Of a stretch of DNA of 64,000 nt, positions 58,034 to 64,000 are shown piece after piece. The DNA is taken from positions 1-64,000 of the forward strand of contig JAANBB010000209.1 in NCBI GenBank assembly GCA_014621425.1. Reading direction: 5' to 3'. This DNA is from Cylindrodendrum hubeiense (lineage: Eukaryota; Ascomycota; Sordariomycetes; Hypocreales; Nectriaceae). The first letter of the stretch is position 1. The number at the start of each line of letters is the position of its first letter. The notes beneath the pieces are model-generated. The model was given only the letters and a program-made list of their open reading frames with translations. It was not told where the DNA came from and did not search any database. A program made the position numbers and the translations under genes.

Positions 58034-60764
58034 TCAAGGCTTTCGCCGGGTATCATTTCCTGTATCCGAAATTATTGCTGACTCCTTCATCCATGTCCCC
58101 CACCTAACGCCATCCTCCCGACCCCTGGTCTCTTGCCACCGCCCAAACCCTGCACCGCGTCCAAGGTCTATAAGCGGTGCCATGCTGGGCCGCCCATGGG
58201 CGCACTGGAATGGAAATGCGCATCGCGATAGTCGGGAGATGAGTTGCACACACTCGTCATTAGTAAGCGGGTCGTTGAACATGATGGCGCCTGGGATAAT
58301 ATGTCAGCGAATGGCTCATCGTGGGATGAGGAGGCGTACTTCTACAGGCTCTGGAATGGAGCATCTCCACGATCCCCTGGGGGCAGCCGTGGAAACGCGA
58401 GATCCAGGGCGTGTCGGTCTGTGAGCTCGAAGAGCGCGAGCGCGGGGGAACGCCGTTGTCGACGATCTGCCAAATCTCTTTGCGGAGGAGGTCAATCAGG
58501 AGGCGGGGTTCCTGGCGACAGCGCTCTAGGATACTTGGTGGCAGGCCAGTAACAACGACCGTGCAGCGCTTTGAAGCTGGCTTGGGCGGAGAGGGGGTGT
58601 TGTAGACAATGCCCCATGCGGCGAAGTAGTCGCGGTGTTGCTCCAAGAGATCGTGCTCTTTCGAAGAGACCTCGAATACCAGCGGCCGTCCAAGTGCCTC
58701 GATATTGGCTTTAGTGTTACCGCTGGACGTATCATGAGTGAAGAAACCCGCCATCAGGTCCTCGAGACGACAGCGCTCATCCACGGCGTGCTGGTCAAGC
58801 ATTACCAAGGCAGAGCCGCGCTTGTCCATTTTTGAATCCCCGGTTGCCACATCTTCCAGCGGCAGCTTGACGAGGATAAACTTGCGGTCGACTTGCGATA
58901 TCACAGTGGCTTGGGCCAGGGCATGCCGCGATACTCTGCCATTCAAACCCATCGTCGCGGCATCAAAGTTGACGCAGGCGTCTCCTCTTTTGCCGCAGTG
59001 ATGCGAAGGCTCGTCGGTGTCGTCTATTGTGGGAATCGAGGAATGGGCAGTCTCGAAAATGGGATTCTCCCATGATTGGATCACGTTTTGAAGCCACTTG
59101 CTCTGTTGGTGTTTGGGTTGCTCTTCTTTGGGTTGTTCAGTCGGCACTCCCAGGTCGACCGATGGCAGGCCGCTGTCGGTAATAACGACTACACCGGAAC
59201 TGGACGAAGATCTGGACATGTCCTCGGGCTCCGGCGAGGGCTCATCGAACGGCTTGCGCAACAGTCTTCCCCCTTCCCCAACCAAGGGACTCAGGACAGT
59301 GACTTCTAGCTCTTTTCCCCGAATTCCAATAGACTTGGTGGGGTTAATTGGCGCCGCCTTGCCAATCTTGACACGGTTCCAGCCATCGAACGGACTGTCG
59401 GCTCTCATCTGTGTCGCATCTGGTCCTAGGGTTCGGGGAACAGAACTAGCCCTTGAGCTACTAGACGATGCGGTACTTTGTCTTTTAGACGATTTCCTAG
59501 ACCGGCTGAGTGTTTTCGACGTGGAGAAGACCGACTCATCTTTCCCTAAATGAACCTTTCGGGGACGATGGTGATACTTCTTGAGAAACCCATAGCATGT
59601 TGCTTTCAACAGGTTGAGGATGCCTGCAAGGGTATGCGCTTGGGTGTCCAGTTTGTTCACAGCACCAGCATCCGTGTAGCCCTGGGCTGTAACCTTGAAA
59701 TAGAACATGGGCCACTTTTCGATTCCCTTGCGACTCCGAAGCTCCTTGCCTGTGAAACCTTCGAGTTTGGGAGAATCTCGTGTCTGAGTCTCATCTCCAT
59801 CGATGACCCCGAAACTGGAGCATTGGAAGACTCTGTTGATCTCTTCGTAAAGCACATCGGTGCCAAACTCATTGACAACTGGGTGAATGCCCAGGCTGAT
59901 AAACTGGGATCGCCGGGTTGCAACTGGATTCTCGCAGATGCAACCCTTGACGGTGATGGATCCTGATGACGCTGATATGGGAACCCACGAGTCCGCATCA
60001 CTAGAGTCTGCAAGCGAGGCTTGGGTGAGCAACCTGGACGTGCGGGATACGGCGTCCGACTTATCCGAAGGGCGGAACCGGAGCTCACGTTGTGTCACGC
60101 TGTTCTTCACTGAGACTGTGACTCCCGTTGGCCAAGCAAGCAGCAACGCCACCACGTCTCGAATCAATGCGGACCATTCCTTGTCAAGAGCTGCACGCTC
60201 AGCCATGGCAGCACGCTGCTTGACTCTAACGGGCATTGAGCCGAACAAGTCTCGGACAACGACGCGGGTTCCATGGTCGAAACTGACGAGACTCTGCTCG
60301 GGAGGTGCTGGAAGATTCCGGGCGAGCACCTTGGAGTTGTGGGTGGAGATGGAATTGTGAGAAAGATGGCTTTGGTGGCGGGAGGTGATTGACAGCAAAG
60401 AGAGGGTTGCTAGGGATGCCAGGAAGTCGCCATGTTTCCCATGGACTGCTGCATTAGATGGGAATCGTGACGTGTCTGTCCACAGCGTCAGTATACCAGG
60501 GTCTGGAGGCAGATGGGTCTGGGGATGCATACGGTGGAGCTTCCCGATGCCGCCAGTGTCCTTGAACTCGTCCGGGGAGATGCCGGCCCCATTGTCCTCA
60601 ACGGTGCAGTTTCCGCGGCTGTGGTCGACAGAGATGTTTACTTTGGTGGCGCCGGCATCGAGGGCATTGGCAAGCAGGCCACATGCTACAGCTCGGAGGG
60701 AGGTGATGACGACAGCGGACTTGATCTTGTCGACGACCTCGCCGGGGAGCTGGCGAATGGACAT
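58034..60764 (-). CDS. MLH3: DNA mismatch repair protein MLH3 (MutL homologue)
   Basis: Three exons: 60764-60533, 60475-58340 and 58290-58034, giving 874 residues. Removing the 57-nt first intron restores the MutL motif G-K-L-H-H-T-S-R-F, which is otherwise broken by a 19-residue insertion. The N-terminal GHKL ATPase shows N-A-L-D-A-G-A and D-N-G-A-G-I. The C-terminus has the endonuclease motif D-Q-H-A-V-D-E at Asp638 onward and C-A-H-G-R-P in the last exon, in place of the usual C-P-H-G-R-P. MLH3 pairs with MLH1 as a nicking endonuclease in meiotic crossover resolution and in some mismatch repair. The ATPase N-box has Gly29 where MutL proteins normally have the catalytic Glu, while Asn33 is kept. 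The middle section (about 350-600) is disordered and Ser-rich, as usual. Confidence 0.93.
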
Positions 60765-61982
60765 GGCCTGCGAGGCTTCATTCCAGCATGACTCTCGTGT
60801 ATCAGGTGGTGATCAGGCAGTGGTTAGGCCGTGGTTGTCAAGCGCTTGGTCATCGGAGAGGCTGCTCTGGCGGTGCAAGCTAAGGTTGAAGCCAATGGAA
60901 TGAACGAGACACCTAAAGATGAGCAAAGGCTAAGGCACAAGCACTGTAAGACCCTTTGGCGGGGAATTGTTTTAGGGGATCCGCCTGTGGTTAAGCCTAA
61001 TCGGGCATTATGTGTTGACAGCCTTAACTGCATGACAAAGTCTTAGGGAAACATGCACAAGTCTGTCCGACTAGAAAGATAAAAGCAAATAATTACAAAC
61101 ACAAGGCATGACATGGCATTGCTATAATTGTCGTCGGGGTTTTATAAATGCATTATGCAGTCGACTGCCTAGGTAGGTACGCAGACAACGCATTTGCGTG
61201 CACAAAGTCACAGAATCACAAGTGACGTCGTCGCCGCCGTGTCAGGGTCCACGTGGTCCCGGCGATGCTGCTCGCTGAACGGGCAAGGCGTGGCGCCAAT
61301 GGACACATCTGCAGCTGAGATGCGCCAATGTCGCCCAGTCCCAGTGCCCCAGTCCCAGCGGTCTGTCTCGGCGTCCGGCCGTTTGGGCTGTCGGTCGCCT
61401 AACCACTGATGGCTCCCGCTCGTGCGGTGGCAAAAGCTGTCTTTCGCCTAATTGCGTGCACTGTGTCACTGTGATACTGTGTCACTGTATGCGCGTCTTG
61501 GGTCTTGGGGTCTTGGGGCCTTGTCTCACTTTATGGTCGGACACCAGGATACACCAAGTTAGGCTTCCAGCTAAGCTGCTCCGCCTCAAAGCTTGGGCTT
61601 TGCTTGCTGCCCGTTCTCCTTAGTTCAGTTGGCTTCCCTCCAGATGGCCTCACGTGATCGCTCCGCCCTCCCGTCCATCGCCGCATTCAGCCGCCATCTT
61701 CAACCATGTCGCCCATGCAACGCTGGTGACGCCGCTCTCTCCTTTGAATCCTCGTTGGCTCGTGCCCCTCACTCGCTGCGCGTCCCTATATACTGATCGA
61801 CATCGCCAACCTGCCCTTTGCTTCGCCGTTTCCTCATCCATTCCTGCCATTGAGCCCCCGCCTCCGGTCCTCCCGCTGCCCAACACCGGTGCCCAGCATC
61901 CCAGCGTCGCCTGAACGACCCCATCATCGTCCCACTCCTCCACCACCTCGAGCACCTCCTCCTCGATCCCTCACGAAGCCTC
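60765..61982. other. Divergent promoter region
   Basis: It is shared by MLH3 (minus) and the low-complexity protein gene (plus). Short repeats of CCAGTCCCAG (about 61340-61360), TGTCACTGT (about 61460-61490) and GGTCTTGGG (about 61500-61520) occur. The 250 nt before the plus-strand start are pyrimidine-rich. Confidence 0.5.
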
Positions 61983-63242
61983 ATGGCAACGACCGACACC
62001 CTCCCCCAAACGCATGGTAAATACGCCGATTTTCCATCCCGTCTCGTCCACTTGGTCCACCATCCTCGACCAAGCCCCCCGCATACGCCCGGCCTCCAGA
62101 CCATGTCGCAATCGCCCAAAGCTAACCCATCACCAGACCGTCAAGGCCCGCGCCGACGGCCCTTCTCAACATGGGTCAAGAAGCTGACCAACTTCAAATC
62201 TTCCTCCGACGCCGACCGTCCTAAACGACACAAGATCAAGCGCAGTCCCAAGAAGAACAACCCATACCCCGAGTCGGGACAGGTCGGAAATGGTGCCACA
62301 AATGACACCAGTGCCTGCACCTTCTCTACCGCGCCCTCCGGCAGCAACACGAGCGTGGTCCAGTCCTCCCGCATATCCAGGGATGACCAGGCAACTCCCA
62401 CCGTCGGGAGGAGGAGCCTGGTAGGCACCGTATCAGACCGCGAAGGATCGCGCTCCATCAGCGCACCCAGCCACGGCGCCAGCTCGCTGGCAGGAACGAG
62501 CCGCACAGTCGGAGGGGGCGTCGATTCAAGAAGAGGGGAAGACAGCACCTTCTCGAGCCCTTCGCCATCGGTGCGGTCGTTGACCACCACTCTGACGACG
62601 ATTCAATCCATGGCACCCAACGGCACAGGTCACGGAAACGGCAGTAATTCGAACCAGAACCAGAACCAAACAAACGTCCAGTTCAGCCAGCCCTTCCCAA
62701 CAACATCCCCAGCCTCCGCCATCCCTGCACACCTTGCACCAACCGGCAACCCGACGACTTACAATGCTGCCACGGCCAACAATCTCCTGACTGACAATGC
62801 GTCAATCCTGACCTTGGCATCCTCCAGCAAGCGCCGACGCAGGCGGTCTCTCGACACGGACGCTTCTGTTAGAGCGATGGCTCCATCCTCCCTTTGGGGT
62901 GGCAGCCGGGAGAGTCTGCCGCTCAGCGTTCTCAGTGCCAACATCGACATGTCAAACATGCCACCAACCCCAGGCCTTCACAGCAGCTCGCGCATTGGTG
63001 CTGAGCGCACCAGTATTTACTCAGCGACTGGGGTTGTACCGGCAATTCCTGGCGACCGCAGCAGCTTCTACGCTAAGCAGGGTGACGGTGCAAGTGTCAG
63101 GAGTGGCCACCTGGGACATGGGAGGGCCAACAGCGTGAACGGTAGCATTGGCGGGTTAAGCAGCCCCTTAGTCAGCCCACGAGAAATGCCGGGCGACACG
63201 GAGAAGGGGAAAGAGAAAGAGAAAGACAAGGATGAGAGCTAA
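61983..63242 (+). CDS. Conserved fungal Ser/Thr-rich protein of unknown function
   Basis: A single exon encodes up to 419 residues; an internal ATG at 62103 (M-S-Q-S-P-K) is an alternative start giving 379. The whole protein is low-complexity, rich in Ser, Thr, Asn and Gly. A basic region near residues 60-90 (R-P-F-S-T-W-V-K-K-L-T-N-F, then R-P-K-R-H-K-I-K-R) is followed by a more conserved-looking core from N-V-Q-F-S-Q-P-F to S-K-R-R-R-R-R-S-L-D-T-D and S-L-W-G-G-S-R-E-S-L. The C-terminus is a charged K/E/D run. Related proteins with this core are widespread in Pezizomycotina, some with unsupported channel-like names. I see no membrane segments. The function is unknown; the basic runs suggest a nuclear or cortical scaffold. 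Confidence 0.8.
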   Translation: MATTDTLPQTHGKYADFPSRLVHLVHHPRPSPPHTPGLQTMSQSPKANPSPDRQGPRRRPFSTWVKKLTNFKSSSDADRPKRHKIKRSPKKNNPYPESGQVGNGATNDTSACTFSTAPSGSNTSVVQSSRISRDDQATPTVGRRSLVGTVSDREGSRSISAPSHGASSLAGTSRTVGGGVDSRRGEDSTFSSPSPSVRSLTTTLTTIQSMAPNGTGHGNGSNSNQNQNQTNVQFSQPFPTTSPASAIPAHLAPTGNPTTYNAATANNLLTDNASILTLASSSKRRRRRSLDTDASVRAMAPSSLWGGSRESLPLSVLSANIDMSNMPPTPGLHSSSRIGAERTSIYSATGVVPAIPGDRSSFYAKQGDGASVRSGHLGHGRANSVNGSIGGLSSPLVSPREMPGDTEKGKEKEKDKDES

Positions 63243-63668
63243 ACTATGCCATCAAAGAAGAAACTATTATTTGGGGTAGTTATGAATGATGGATGTACTT
63301 ATTGGGATTAGCAGGGAATTTGGTCGGGTTTGGCAGCACTTGACGGTTATTTGGGTCCTTAGAGTTTGGTTCAGCACTGGTAGTCACAGAGGGACATTGC
63401 ATTCCCCGTAATAACAACACATGATACCCTTGGAGCGTTATTTGCACCAGATATTCCCTGAGTTTCCGCCTGAATCTGTGATTACATGTGCCATCATGAG
63501 TCGTCTCAGGGGATCTCAGTGGTGGAGCCTCAGCTGGTCAGCCACTGTGGCGCCAGGCAAGCTCCGCCCGGAGCTCCCCAAGCTCGCGCTACAAGTGTCC
63601 CACCATCGTCATCGCGCGGTGTCGGTGCACCTCCCCCAACCACCATCAACACTCCCAGATGCGTCAAG
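63243..63668. other. Intergenic, upstream of VPS11
   Basis: It holds the 3' side of the low-complexity gene and the VPS11 promoter. No distinct element was seen. Confidence 0.5.
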
Positions 63669-64000
63669 ATGGCCCTCTCGGTACGCGCCCTCCCCCTACG
63701 CGCAGACGCTCCTATTGAATCGGGCGCTTGCATCGCCGACATCCTGCTAATTCATCCTCACAGTGGAAGTCGTTTGACTTCTTCGATGTCGCCAAGATCC
63801 CCCTCCCGACCGAGGAAATCCAACAGCTCTTCGAGGGCAACGAAATCTCCAGCATCTGCACAGGCTCCGATAGCCTCTTCCTCGGATCGCACGATGGATG
63901 GGTCAGCATCATTGGCAAGGCCTGGAACGTCATCCGGCGATTCCAGGCGCATGAGACTGGTTCCATCACCCACATGCGCCAGATCGAGGGAACAAGCGTG
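63669..64000 (+). CDS. VPS11: VPS11/PEP5 vacuolar sorting protein, 5' part
   Basis: The gene is cut by the window end. Exon 1 (63669-63680) encodes only M-A-L-S. After an 83-nt intron, exon 2 starts at 63764 and is open to the last base. The 83 visible residues include W-K-S-F-D-F-F-D, S-S-I-C-T-G-S-D-S-L-F-L-G and H-E-T-G-S-I-T-H-M, the N-terminal beta-propeller start of VPS11. VPS11 is a core subunit of the HOPS and CORVET tethering complexes on vacuoles and endosomes, and usually has a C-terminal RING domain, which lies outside this window. The very short first exon is supported by a GTACGC donor directly after the fourth codon, since without it the methionine would be missing. Confidence 0.85.
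   Translation, partial: MALSVRALPLRADAPIESGACIADILLIHPHSGSRLTSSMSPRSPSRPRKSNSSSRATKSPASAQAPIASSSDRTMDGSASLARPGTSSGDSRRMRLVPSPTCARSREQA

Noticed and set aside
1..64000. Transposons, CRISPR arrays or heavily RIP-mutated repeats
   Set aside because: No transposase or reverse transcriptase motifs, long terminal repeats, spaced short repeats or extended TA-rich mutated tracts were seen by eye.

Overview
The window is nuclear DNA from a filamentous ascomycete. Genes are split by short introns of about 43-155 nt, most with GTRNGT-type donors, CTAAC/CTGAC-like branch points and YAG acceptors. The protein families are typical of Pezizomycotina: Clr5-ankyrin, fungal rhodopsin-like membrane protein, Zn2Cys6 regulator, OTT_1508-type deaminase, polyglycine hydrolase and small cysteine-rich secreted proteins. 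A Sordariomycete, probably Hypocreales, is my best guess. It rests on the look of the protein families, not on a database search.

Layout. 1-4.8 kb: nothing recognisable. 4.8-8.5 kb (-): five-exon Clr5-domain ankyrin-repeat protein. 8.9-10.35 kb (-): seven-helix membrane protein. 12.0-13.7 kb (+): GMC oxidoreductase 1. 14.9-16.8 kb (+): ferric/metalloreductase. 17.1-17.7 kb (-): small secreted six-cysteine protein. 20.7-22.7 kb (+): GMC oxidoreductase 2. 22.9-24.0 kb (-): MOB2-type kinase activator. 24.4-26.4 kb (-): secreted polyglycine hydrolase-like serine hydrolase. 28.1-32.0 kb (+): tandem pair of BTB-like paralogues, duplicated together with their upstream DNA, each apparently damaged. 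32.7-35.3 kb (+): Zn2Cys6 regulator. 36.3-36.8 kb (-): small eight-cysteine secreted protein. 38.0-38.7 kb (+): secreted effector-like protein. 39.8-41.7 kb (+): C2H2 regulator. 42.4-44.1 kb (-): deaminase-like protein with unresolved 5' end. 45.1-46.0 kb (+): three-finger C2H2 gene with an in-frame stop. 46.1-48.0 kb (-): secreted GH127 beta-L-arabinofuranosidase. 50.3-51.3 kb (+): HSL-type alpha/beta hydrolase. 53.3-53.6 kb: two tandem tRNA-Asp(GTC) genes in a gene-poor zone. 56.5-57.5 kb (+): LicD-type protein. 58.0-60.8 kb (-): mismatch-repair protein MLH3. 62.0-63.2 kb (+): conserved low-complexity protein. 63.7 kb-end (+): start of VPS11.

The right edge (LicD, MLH3, VPS11) and MOB2 look like core genes. 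Between about 17 and 48 kb the window carries an accessory repertoire suited to a host or plant-debris lifestyle: candidate effectors, a protease-like hydrolase whose relatives cut plant chitinases, an arabinofuranosidase, regulators and young duplicates with decay. No biosynthetic cluster backbone enzyme, CRISPR array or intact transposon was seen.

Gene models below were spliced by hand. Exon phases were checked to close, but no transcript evidence was available.
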